In this document: piece by piece, positions 33,504 through 41,356 of the stretch
Numbering within the stretch: the first letter of the stretch is position 1
Layout: every line of letters starts with the position of its first letter
Assembly: GCA_964447155.1 (NCBI GenBank)
Contig: CAYURM010000005.1
Coordinates: 1-64,000, forward strand
Length of the DNA stretch: 64,000 nt
From: SMBSF63 sp034003545
Lineage (GTDB): Bacteria; Chloroflexota; Anaerolineae; Anaerolineales; Anaerolineaceae
Reading direction: 5' to 3'
Program-made: the position numbers and the translations under genes
The notes under the pieces: generated by a model
The model's input: the letters and a program-made list of their open reading frames with translations, nothing else
Told to the model about the DNA's origin: nothing
Databases searched by the model: none

Positions 33504-34319
33504 TTACCTCATCGCCAGAAAGGCAATGATCGCAAATAAACCGCCAGTCAGATTGGCGGCCAGGTTAACCCAATCATTGTTAAACCAGCGCCAGCCGCGT
33601 TTGTATTCAGTCGCTGTGCCGCAGGAATGGATGACGCTGTGTTCGGTTTCCTGTTCGCAGGCCGGACAATAATACATCGCCTGTTTGGTGGCACTGAAAA
33701 ACGAGTCCATCTGGGCACCAACCAGGCCGGACAGGGCGATCAACATCACTCTGGCAGCGGAGTCCAGCAGTACCGGCATGGGATCAACCAGCACGGCCAG
33801 CAGGCCAATCAACAGCGCGCCGCCCAGCGAGGCCAGCGTACCATCCAGGGTAACTGCCCCGGCAGTGCCGCGCGGTACGGGCTTTAAACTGGTGATCAGA
33901 TGCGGCTGACGGCTGCTGAGCACACCCAGCTCGGTGCCCCACGTATCGGCGTTGGCTGCTGCCAGGGTGCCGGCAAATCCCAGCCAGACCCATTCTGCCT
34001 CCGGCAGCAGCAGGTGCAGCAGGACAAAAGCCCCGCAGATACCGCCATTGGCGATCACCTGCCCGGCGTCACGCTGCGAGCCTTTGGAAAAGGCCGCATC
34101 CAGACTGGACTTGCGCCGTCCAAACAGCCTGGAGAGTACGCTGGCCGAAATGAAAAAGCCAAACAGCAGCGCTCCCCACGCCCAGCCGCCCAGCCCGAGG
34201 ACGATGGTGCCCAGCACGGCAGCACTGAGCGCACCGTCGGGGCTGAGGTTTTTTGACCGCCAGGCCAGCAGGGATGTTAAAACAGAAATGAAAAAACCGG
34301 TCAACATTTGTATGAGCAT
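33504..34319 (-). CDS. DUF92 integral membrane protein (VTE6/TMEM19-like)
   Basis: The 271-residue protein starts at an ATG where homology begins (MLIQMLTGFFIS); upstream frame extension is not family-like. It has about six transmembrane segments, the DUF92 signatures SPDGALSAAVLGTIVLGLGG, QVIANGGICG, ANADTWGTELGVLS and VPRGTAGAVTLDGTLAS, and a late CPAC...CG motif. Plant VTE6 of this family phosphorylates phytyl phosphate; bacterial members may act on polyprenyl or phytyl phosphates, which is inference. Confidence 0.88.
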   Translation of the reverse strand: MLIQMLTGFFISVLTSLLAWRSKNLSPDGALSAAVLGTIVLGLGGWAWGALLFGFFISASVLSRLFGRRKSSLDAAFSKGSQRDAGQVIANGGICGAFVLLHLLLPEAEWVWLGFAGTLAAANADTWGTELGVLSSRQPHLITSLKPVPRGTAGAVTLDGTLASLGGALLIGLLAVLVDPMPVLLDSAARVMLIALSGLVGAQMDSFFSATKQAMYYCPACEQETEHSVIHSCGTATEYKRGWRWFNNDWVNLAANLTGGLFAIIAFLAMR

Positions 34320-34573
34320 TTTTATTTCGTCTGAGGGGGAAAGGGAATAAAATGAAAACGTCGCCCTGCAGGCGCCGTATCGAATTCTAGCGTATTTTTG
34401 AAAACTGGTCAATAACAGGAATGCACGGAAAACAGGCACATTTCCCACCCCCAAAAGTGAGCACTGGCATTGCTGATGCAGGAAAGTACGCGGTAATTTG
34501 ATTGGGATTTAAGGCAAGGGTGAGCAGGTTGTCCATTCTCGACCCTATTCTATTTCTGTCCGGTATATCTTTT

Positions 34574-34611
34574 AAGGTATGGCTGTTGAACCCTGCCGCC
34601 ATACCTTTTTT
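34574..34611 (+). terminator. Orphan rightward terminator
   Basis: AAGGTATGG and CCATACCTT form a 9-bp stem around a 16-nt loop and are followed by four further T residues. Nothing coding precedes it on this strand, so it may end a short untranslated transcript. Confidence 0.75.
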
Positions 34612-34668
34612 GACTCTCCTGCCTTGAATCCCGCGTTGAGATTTCAAGACGAGCCTAAAAGTCTCCTC

Positions 34669-34699
34669 TTGACAGTAACTCCATCAATGGTGTTAGAAT
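34669..34699 (+). promoter_or_regulatory. Possible promoter of the Yip1/ABC operon
   Basis: A perfect TTGACA (34669-34674) is followed after 19 bp by TAGAAT (34694-34699). The spacing is longer than optimal, so this is tentative. Confidence 0.4.
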
Positions 34700-34806
34700 C
34701 ACCCCATACTCTCCCGCGCTGTAAGACTCGTTTCTTTCCGGGATACTGCCTGCCGTGGAACTTATCCGATTGATTGTGCGTCTTATCTTCAAGGAGAATC
34801 CATTCT

Positions 34807-35571
34807 ATGACCCTTCCTGACGAAATAAACGGTGAGGTCAAACCCTCACTGAAAGCAGATCCTCGCTGGCTGCTGAGCATCTTTACCCACCCCACCCGCA
34901 CGCTTCATGAAATCCTGGGCAATTCCAAAGCCATTTGGCTGTGGCCAGTTCTGCTGTTGTCCCTGCTGGCGGTGATCCGTATCCTCGTCAGCGGGCCGAT
35001 CCAGATTCAATCCGCACAAGGGATCGAAGTCATCCCGCCCGATTTTCAATACTATACTCCCGAACAGCAGGAACAGTTTCAGTCCGCGATCAGCGTCAAT
35101 CAGGGGCCGGTGATGGTGTATGTGCTGCCTGGTCTGGCGGCCGTGCTGGGGGTATGGCTGCACTGGTTTTTGCTGGGCGCGTTATTACACCTGGCGCTGA
35201 CCCTCAACGGCAGCCGCAGCAGCAACACAGCCGCCCTCAACCTGACCGCCTGGGCCAGCCTGCCGCTGGCCCTGCGCGAGATCGTGCGTATTTTCAGCAT
35301 CCTCTTCACCCACCGGTTGATCCAGTCTCCGGGGCTTTCCGGGTTTGCCAGCGGCGGGTTTTTGTCGGCCCTGTTGGCCCAAATAGATGCCTACTTCCTG
35401 TGGCAGATTGTCCTGATCCTGATCGGTGCCCTGCATATTTCCGGCATGACGCGGGCCAAAACCTGGATTGTGACCCTGACCACGATTTTGATCGTGATGG
35501 GTTTGCTGGCTATTCCCGCCTATCTGGTAACCCGGCTGAGCGGCATCGGCGCGATTACGCCCTTCTTCTGA
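34807..35571 (+). CDS. Yip1-domain membrane protein
   Basis: The 254-residue protein starts at the ATG after an AAGGAG box. A short cytoplasmic N-terminus leads to LLSIFTHPTRTLHEILGN, the Yip1-family entry block, and then about five hydrophobic segments (roughly 40-60, 100-130, 140-160, 180-205, 215-240). Bacterial Yip1 proteins are of unknown function and often accompany ABC exporters. The ATPase gene starts one base after its stop, so they form an operon. Confidence 0.75.
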   Translation: MTLPDEINGEVKPSLKADPRWLLSIFTHPTRTLHEILGNSKAIWLWPVLLLSLLAVIRILVSGPIQIQSAQGIEVIPPDFQYYTPEQQEQFQSAISVNQGPVMVYVLPGLAAVLGVWLHWFLLGALLHLALTLNGSRSSNTAALNLTAWASLPLALREIVRIFSILFTHRLIQSPGLSGFASGGFLSALLAQIDAYFLWQIVLILIGALHISGMTRAKTWIVTLTTILIVMGLLAIPAYLVTRLSGIGAITPFF

Positions 35572-35572
35572 T

Positions 35573-36313
35573 ATGTCTACCCCCACCCTGATCGAGATTC
35601 GCCAACTGAGCAAGGTCTTTCACATGGGCAGCCAGACCATCCGCGCTGTGGATAACCTGGACCTGGACATCCCTGCCGGATCGTTTACGGTCATTATGGG
35701 GCCGTCCGGTTCCGGCAAAAGCACGCTGCTCTACTTGCTGGGCGGGCTGGATCAGCCCACTTCCGGCAGCCTGAAGGTGGATGGCCGCCTGCTGGAAAAG
35801 ATGGATGAAAATCAGCTGGCCCTCTACCGCCGCGATAAAGTCGGTTTTATTTTTCAGTCCTTTAATTTAATCGCCAGCATGGAAGCCCTGGAAAATGTAG
35901 CCTTCCCGATGCGCTTTGCCGGCATTCCGGCGCACACCCGCCATGCCCGCTCCACTACATTAATGCAGCAGGTCGGGCTGGGAAAACGTCTGCACCACCG
36001 CCCGACCGAACTTTCCGGCGGCCAGCAGCAGCGCGTGGCGGTCGCCCGCGCCCTGGTCAACGACCCGGCCCTGATCCTGGCGGACGAGCCGACCGGCAAT
36101 CTTGACAGCAGCAGCGGGCTGGGCATCCTCAAACTGCTGGCCCGCTTGCAGCAGGAAGGCCGTACCATCGTCGTCGTTACCCATGATCCCCGCACCTTGC
36201 ATTTTGCCAGCCAGGCTGTTTATCTGCTGGACGGTCATGCCGTCCGTGAAGCGGATTATCAGGCGGCGATCAATCTATCTGAACTTGAACAAGATGAGGA
36301 GTATCCTGAATGA
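35573..36313 (+). CDS. MacB/LolD-type ABC transporter ATP-binding protein
   Basis: The 246-residue ATPase has Walker A GPSGSGKST, Q-loop FQSFN, signature LSGGQQQRVAVARAL, Walker B LILADEPTGNLDS and switch His in VVTHDP. The family powers MacB/LolCDE/FtsX-type permeases that move or expel substrates from the outer membrane leaflet (mechanotransmission). Its permease is at 38098, separated only by a secreted protein whose ATG overlaps this stop. The C-terminal tail is acidic. Confidence 0.95.
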   Translation: MSTPTLIEIRQLSKVFHMGSQTIRAVDNLDLDIPAGSFTVIMGPSGSGKSTLLYLLGGLDQPTSGSLKVDGRLLEKMDENQLALYRRDKVGFIFQSFNLIASMEALENVAFPMRFAGIPAHTRHARSTTLMQQVGLGKRLHHRPTELSGGQQQRVAVARALVNDPALILADEPTGNLDSSSGLGILKLLARLQQEGRTIVVVTHDPRTLHFASQAVYLLDGHAVREADYQAAINLSELEQDEEYPE

Positions 36314-38088
36314 CGAAACCCTCTTTTCTGAAAATCATCAGCATCACGCTTGTGCTCTTGAGCCTGCTGGCATTGTCCGTGATGCCCGCTCTCGCCCAGC
36401 CCCAGCCCGCTCCGCTGGCCGCGCCGGGGGTTACCCTTAGCGGACCTGACACGAAGTCCGGCACTCCCGGCAGCAATGTTACCTTTACCCTCTCCCTGGA
36501 AAACACGGGGGATGCCAGCGACACCTTCGATCTGTCCGTGGGAGGGGGGGCATGGACCAGCCAGATCAGCCCTGCCAGCCTCACCCTGGATGCAAACGCT
36601 TCCGCCACCGTAACTGTGGTGGTTAGCATTCCCGCTAGTGCTTCCACGGGGGATGATACTGTTACGGCTGTAGCAGCGTCGCAAACGGATCCAGCAATCA
36701 TCACCAGCTTGACGCTAACCACCACCGCAGTGGCTCCCACCGCCACTGTTCCTCCGCCCGGCGCAGTCAACCGCCCCCTGCTGGTGATCCCCTCCTACAC
36801 CGCCGGCGGTGCGATTGCCGCGGGCAAGGATTTTCGCCTGGATGTTTCCATCCGCAATATCGGCCAGGCGCATGCCAGCAATGTGATTGTCGACTTCGAA
36901 AGTACCGACTTCCTGCCCCTTGAAACGGGCGGTCTGCGCGCCCTGCCCAGTCTGGTGGCCTCCAACAGCGCCAGCGTTTCCCAGTCTTTTCGGGCGGGGG
37001 AGGATACGGCCGGTAAAACCAACGGTACGATCAGCGCCGCCATCACCTACAGCGACAGCGCGGGCAACTCCTATTCGGATACCTTCACCCTGACGATTGA
37101 ATTGCAGGCGCCGGTTTATACCGGCGCGGCCTACGCTACCAAAACGCCCACCAGTATGCCGCGTCCGCAGATCATGGTCGGTTCCTACACATCGGATGTA
37201 GATCCCCTGCAGCCTGGCAGCATTTTCAACCTCTCGCTTGACATTCGTAACCAGGGCAACTCGGAAGCGCGCGCCGTTACCATGATCCTGGGCGGGGGCA
37301 GTGTCGAAATGACGGGCGGTACCCCCCAGCCCGGCACGACCGGCGGCAGTGGGGACGTCACCAATTTCGCCCCCCTGGGCAGCTCCAATCTCTACTATCT
37401 GGGTGACATTCCGGCCGGCGGCGGACTGTCCGGCACGCAGCAATTGATCGTCAACGTCAACACCAATCCGGGGGCTTACCCGCTCAAACTGTCCTTTGTC
37501 TATAATGACGTCTCTGGCAACCGCGTGGTCGACGATCAGATCATCACCCTGCTGGTCTACGGCCTGCCCCAGGTGGAAGCCGGTTTCTACCAGGACCCCG
37601 GCATGATCCCCGCCGGGCAGCCTGCCCCGCTGCCCCTGCAGATCACCAACCTGGGGCGCAAAACAACGACCCTGGGTAACATGAAAATTACCGCTGCCGG
37701 CGCAGAACTGACCAACAATACCGCCCTGATCGGCAGCCTGGAACCGGGCGGCTACTACACCCTTGACCCGCTGCTGATTGCCTCCCAGCCCGGAGAGCTG
37801 GAACTTGAGATCACGATTAACTACACCGATGATTTCAACCAGCCGCGCACCATCAACCAGACCCTGTCCGTCACCGTGGAAGAAGCCCTGCCGATGGAGC
37901 CGATGGATATGGACATGCCGATGCCGGAAGTGCAGCCGGAAACCTTTATGCAAAAAATCGTACGCTTCATCAAGGGCCTCTTCGGCCTGGACAGCGCCGT
38001 GCCCGAACCGGAATTCCCGGCGGAGATGTTCCCCCCCGGAGAAGATTTCCCGCCGATGGAACCGTCTTTCGAACAACCGTTGGGTTAA
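36310..38088 (+). CDS. Secreted CARDB/NEW3-repeat protein linked to an ABC transporter
   Basis: The 592-residue protein has a signal peptide ending near residue 28 (MPALAQ) and then several beta-sandwich domains of CARDB/alpha-galactosidase NEW3 type with the recurring N-x-G pattern (SLENTGDASDTFDL, SIRNIGQAHASNVIV, DIRNQGNSEARAV, ITNLGRKTTT). The last about 80 residues are unusual: an acidic Met/Pro segment (PMEPMDMDMPMPE), a possible amphipathic helix (QKIVRFIKGLFGL) and a Pro/Glu-rich tail. Overlap with the ATPase gene and closeness to the permease suggest an extracellular adaptor of the transporter. Confidence 0.85.
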   Translation: MTKPSFLKIISITLVLLSLLALSVMPALAQPQPAPLAAPGVTLSGPDTKSGTPGSNVTFTLSLENTGDASDTFDLSVGGGAWTSQISPASLTLDANASATVTVVVSIPASASTGDDTVTAVAASQTDPAIITSLTLTTTAVAPTATVPPPGAVNRPLLVIPSYTAGGAIAAGKDFRLDVSIRNIGQAHASNVIVDFESTDFLPLETGGLRALPSLVASNSASVSQSFRAGEDTAGKTNGTISAAITYSDSAGNSYSDTFTLTIELQAPVYTGAAYATKTPTSMPRPQIMVGSYTSDVDPLQPGSIFNLSLDIRNQGNSEARAVTMILGGGSVEMTGGTPQPGTTGGSGDVTNFAPLGSSNLYYLGDIPAGGGLSGTQQLIVNVNTNPGAYPLKLSFVYNDVSGNRVVDDQIITLLVYGLPQVEAGFYQDPGMIPAGQPAPLPLQITNLGRKTTTLGNMKITAAGAELTNNTALIGSLEPGGYYTLDPLLIASQPGELELEITINYTDDFNQPRTINQTLSVTVEEALPMEPMDMDMPMPEVQPETFMQKIVRFIKGLFGLDSAVPEPEFPAEMFPPGEDFPPMEPSFEQPLG

Positions 38089-38097
38089 GAGACAATC

Positions 38098-39423
38098 ATG
38101 CGTTTTTGGGATTTATTGAGCCTGATCCTGAGCAACCTCAACCGCCGCAAAGGCCGGGTAGTGCTGACTGCCATGGGTGTGGTGATCGGTACGGCCGCGG
38201 TGGTGCTGCTCGTCTCGTTGGCCAGCGGGCTGCAAAAGAATGCCGCCAGCCAATTGGGCGGAATCGGCGACCTGACCGCCATCACCGTGTATCCCAACTA
38301 TGGCGAAGGGGGGCCTGGTTTTATGGGCCCGGGCATGATGATGGAATCTGGGGGGCCATCCACCGCAAAAATGCTCACCAACAAAACCATCGAAGAGATC
38401 ACCGCCCTGCCGGGGGTGAAAAGCGTCATCCCCCGTGATTCGCTGCGCATGGGCGGTATACTGCGCTTCGGAAAGATGGAGAACTATGCTTATCTGCTGG
38501 GCGTCGGTACAGATGACCTGTCCGTGTTTGAGTACCCCGTGCAGGAAGGCGAGCTGCAGCTGGCCCGCGGCACGGCCGTCATCGGCGGCTGGGCGGCCAA
38601 AAACTTCTATAACCCCAACCTGCGCCCGGGGCAGGAGATACCCGAACAGCCCGACCTGCTGGGTCAAACGGTGAAACTGGTGCTGATGAAGTGGACCGAA
38701 GACGGGGAGGTGATCGAGAAAACCGTGCCGCTGCGGATTGTGGGCGTGCTCTCCGAGGTGCGCGGCGAGCAGGACAGCGCCCTGTATGTGCGCCTGGAAG
38801 ACATCACCGCCTGGAATGAGTGGGCGATGGGCCAGCGCATCAACCGCAACAGGGACGGCTACGAAACCCTGATCGTCAAGGCCAACAGCGTGGATGATGT
38901 GCTGGCCGTGGCCGACAGCATTAATGCCCTGGGGTATATGGCGAACACGCCGCAGTCGTTTGTGCAGGGCATCAACAGTTTTTTCATCGTTTTGCAGCTC
39001 ATCTTTGGCGGGGTAGGCGCGATCGCCCTGCTGGTGGCGGCGATTGGTATCGCCAATACCATGACGATGGCGATTCTGGAACGCACCCGCGAGATCGGCT
39101 TGATGAAGGCCGTCGGCGCCTCCAACCGGGATGTGTTGACCATCTTCCTGGGCGAGGCCGCCGGGATCGGGCTGGTGGGCGGGATTGGCGGGGTGCTCCT
39201 CGGCTGGGGCGGCGGGCAGATCCTGAACGTGGTGGCCTTATCCTATCTTGCCAACCGCGCCGCTACCCAGGGCGGTTTGCCGCCCTCCTTCGCCATCTCT
39301 ACACCGTTGTGGCTGCCCATTTTTGCCCTGCTCTTTGCCACCCTGGTCGGTTTGCTTTCCGGCCTGTATCCTGCCTTGCACGCGGCCACATTACAGCCGG
39401 TCAGTGCGCTGAAATATGAGTAG
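38098..39423 (+). CDS. MacB/FtsX-family ABC transporter permease
   Basis: The 441-residue protein has the MacB arrangement: one N-terminal helix after NRRKGRVVLTAMGVVIGTAAV, a large extracytoplasmic MacB_PCD-like domain (about 45-285), and three C-terminal helices beginning IANTMTMAILERTREIGLMKAVGAS, the coupling motif of FtsX permeases. With the ATPase at 35573 it forms a mechanotransmitting transporter. It is the last gene of the operon. The 268 bp that follow hold no gene. Confidence 0.93.
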   Translation: MRFWDLLSLILSNLNRRKGRVVLTAMGVVIGTAAVVLLVSLASGLQKNAASQLGGIGDLTAITVYPNYGEGGPGFMGPGMMMESGGPSTAKMLTNKTIEEITALPGVKSVIPRDSLRMGGILRFGKMENYAYLLGVGTDDLSVFEYPVQEGELQLARGTAVIGGWAAKNFYNPNLRPGQEIPEQPDLLGQTVKLVLMKWTEDGEVIEKTVPLRIVGVLSEVRGEQDSALYVRLEDITAWNEWAMGQRINRNRDGYETLIVKANSVDDVLAVADSINALGYMANTPQSFVQGINSFFIVLQLIFGGVGAIALLVAAIGIANTMTMAILERTREIGLMKAVGASNRDVLTIFLGEAAGIGLVGGIGGVLLGWGGGQILNVVALSYLANRAATQGGLPPSFAISTPLWLPIFALLFATLVGLLSGLYPALHAATLQPVSALKYE

Positions 39424-39675
39424 GGGGTGGTGCGTTGTATCTCACGAATTCCCGTGGAATCCTCCGGCCTGCAAAAGCGCTGTTCCGAAGCGCCGGCAGT
39501 CTGTAGAGGTTGTCAATGGAGGAAGGTTCGAGCCGGCATGGGCAATCCCGCCGCTGGCCGGAAGTTTGCCGCAGTCGCCGCAAAGCGGCCCCTTCGGGGC
39601 GATCCAGGGCTGAATGATTTCCTGTCCCCTTTTCGTGCCCCCGAACCGCGTTGTATTTCGTATATCTTTAAATTG

Positions 39676-39684
39676 TGCTATACT
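39676..39684 (+). promoter_or_regulatory. Extended -10 promoter of the eight-gene operon
   Basis: TGCTATACT (TG-n-TATACT) ends 7 bases before the ATG at 39692, so the first mRNA of the operon is predicted to be leaderless. No convincing -35 is seen, as expected for an extended -10 promoter. Confidence 0.6.
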
Positions 39685-39691
39685 GGAATTG

Positions 39692-39946
39692 ATGTACGAA
39701 CATTCTTTCTGGTCTGATTGGGCACGATATTTGCAACGATGGGGACTGCGCAGACCGGCCGCTTTTGTGCTGGAATCTGCTGGCCCATTGACCCTCTTGC
39801 TCTCGCAAACCATCTACCTTGCACAGCCTTTCATGCGTTCCGGTTTGCAAGCGGGAGAATGGGAGGCGCTGGCAGCGCTTTTGGAAAACCAGCAGGAAAG
39901 CCAGGCTTTTGCGGACTTCTTGCGGAAGGAGGATGAACGACATTGA
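39692..39946 (+). CDS. Small protein, first gene of the eight-gene operon
   Basis: The 84-residue protein MYEHSFWSDWARYLQRWGL... is not recognised. It is partly amphipathic, with a hydrophobic stretch about residues 32-52 (SAGPLTLLLSQTIYLAQPFM) and a charged C-terminus. No signal peptide is clear. The start at 39692 lies 7 nt after an extended -10 box. Its TGA overlaps the TTG start of the next gene, and a GGAGG box for that gene lies within this one, which indicates coupling. It could be a small membrane-associated subunit. Confidence 0.65.
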   Translation: MYEHSFWSDWARYLQRWGLRRPAAFVLESAGPLTLLLSQTIYLAQPFMRSGLQAGEWEALAALLENQQESQAFADFLRKEDERH

Positions 39947-40740
39947 CCATTATTGATAAGCTCCTCGGACTGGCACTCGTCCTTCTGGCTGGCGCAGCCA
40001 TGTTCATCCTGGCCCTGCCGTCCAGTTCCCTGCGCTTTTCCAAAAAGGCCAGAAAACGGTACAAGCCCACCCTGCGTCCGCTGCCGGCTTTTCAAAAGCT
40101 GCGCCGGGCGATTGGCCTGGCAATTGAAGATGGTCAGGGTGTGCATCTTTCTCTGGGCAATGCCAATATTTTACAGGCAAACGCCGCTTCGGCGCTTTCC
40201 GGTTTAAGCACCCTGGAAAGACTGGCCCAGTTGAGCATCGTCAGCGACAAGCCGCCGATCGTGACCAGCGGCAGCGGCAGTCTGGCAATCCTCAGCCAGG
40301 ACACCCTGCAAGCTGCCTACCGCAGCGGCAGTGCCATGGCCCAATACCGGCCAGACCTCGGCCGCCTGACCGGCCCCACTCCATTTTCCTACGTCGCCGG
40401 CACGATGCCGGTCATCCACCGTGAAAAAGTTTACACCAATATTCTTGTCGGCAATTATGGGCCTGAGATTGGGCTGCTGTGTGAAGCAGCCGACCGCGAG
40501 GGCACCTTTACCCTGGCGGCCAGCGATGCGCTGCCTGCCCAGGCAGTGTTATATGCCACCGCTCAGGAACCCCTGATCGGCGAAGAAATGTTCGCCATCC
40601 CCGCTTACCTGAAAGCGGGCAAGTTCCATCTTTCCAGCATCCAGGCACAGGATCTGCTGCGCTGGGTTTTGATGATCATTATGGTGATTGGCGCCTTGCT
40701 GAAACTGGTGCAAACCTTATTCGGGATTTCAATCTTATGA
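39943..40740 (+). CDS. DUF6754-like membrane protein
   Basis: The 265-residue protein has an N-terminal transmembrane helix (about 5-25), a central soluble domain (about 50-235: GLAIEDGQGVHLSLGNANILQ, RLAQLSIVSDKPPIVTSGSG, VAGTMPVIHREKVYTNILVGNYGPEIGLLCEAADR) and a C-terminal helix (about 240-262). It resembles proteins annotated DUF6754, of unknown function; this match is from memory. The start is TTG, with AAGGAGG 8-9 nt upstream. It overlaps both neighbours by 4 bp. Confidence 0.7.
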   Translation: MTIIDKLLGLALVLLAGAAMFILALPSSSLRFSKKARKRYKPTLRPLPAFQKLRRAIGLAIEDGQGVHLSLGNANILQANAASALSGLSTLERLAQLSIVSDKPPIVTSGSGSLAILSQDTLQAAYRSGSAMAQYRPDLGRLTGPTPFSYVAGTMPVIHREKVYTNILVGNYGPEIGLLCEAADREGTFTLAASDALPAQAVLYATAQEPLIGEEMFAIPAYLKAGKFHLSSIQAQDLLRWVLMIIMVIGALLKLVQTLFGISIL

Positions 40741-41354
40741 GAGCACCGCTAGCTACGGCCTTTGCAATTTCTGTCGCTGTGATCCTGCTGCTGGGCAGTT
40801 TTTTGCCCGTTCCCCTGCTGCAAGACGTTCTCCAGCCTTATCTGCTGGGCAGCGCGGTCATCGTGGGCGGCGTGGCCTCCCTGATCGGAATTTACAACCT
40901 GCTTTCCGTACATGTGAGGAAATTGCGCACCCCTAAAGCCGGTAACCTGTACAGCCTGTTTCTGATCATCGCCTTCGTCGTTACTTTCGCTGCGGGGTTA
41001 TGGTTCACGCCCAGTGATGCCAGATTCCAGCGCGTGGTAACCCATATTCAGGTGCCTGTAGAAACCAGTCTGCTGGCTTTGCTGGCAATCAGCCTGACCT
41101 ACACCAGCCTGCGCCTGTTGCAGCAGCGGAAAGACAGAATGGCGTGGGTCTTTGTGATCAGCACCCTCATCTTTCTGATCGTCACTGGCGGTTATCTCAG
41201 TGCGCTGGGGGGGAATGGCGGGGGTGGATTTGCGGCCTTCTTCAATACCCTGCCGCTGGCTGGCGCGCGCGGCATTTTGCTGGGCGTTGGCCTGGGCAGT
41301 CTTACCACCGGCCTGCGCATCGTCTTCGGCGCTGACCGGCCTTATAGTGGATAA
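40737..41354 (+). CDS. Six-helix membrane protein of unknown function
   Basis: The 205-residue protein is almost all hydrophobic segments (about 8-28, 38-58, 75-92, 105-124, 134-152, 165-192), with a Gly-rich loop GGNGGGG before the last one. No catalytic motif is seen. ATGA overlap with the gene before and 2 bp to the gene after place it within the operon. Confidence 0.7.
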   Translation: MRAPLATAFAISVAVILLLGSFLPVPLLQDVLQPYLLGSAVIVGGVASLIGIYNLLSVHVRKLRTPKAGNLYSLFLIIAFVVTFAAGLWFTPSDARFQRVVTHIQVPVETSLLALLAISLTYTSLRLLQQRKDRMAWVFVISTLIFLIVTGGYLSALGGNGGGGFAAFFNTLPLAGARGILLGVGLGSLTTGLRIVFGADRPYSG

Positions 41355-41356
41355 TT

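Larger units (their letters stand above)
34320..34806. other. Long leader region upstream of the Yip1/ABC operon
   Basis: These 487 bp have no gene. They contain a clear rightward terminator (34574-34611) that has no rightward gene before it within 300 bp, then a possible promoter (34669-34699) and an AAGGAG box just ahead of 34807. The terminator suggests either a small RNA or a leader attenuator. Confidence 0.5.

Noticed and set aside
36715..38076. A 453-codon open frame antisense to the CARDB protein gene
   Set aside because: It is a GC-rich shadow of the real gene, His/Gly/Arg-rich and low in complexity, without a ribosome site or family motif. The sense strand has a signal peptide and domain repeats.
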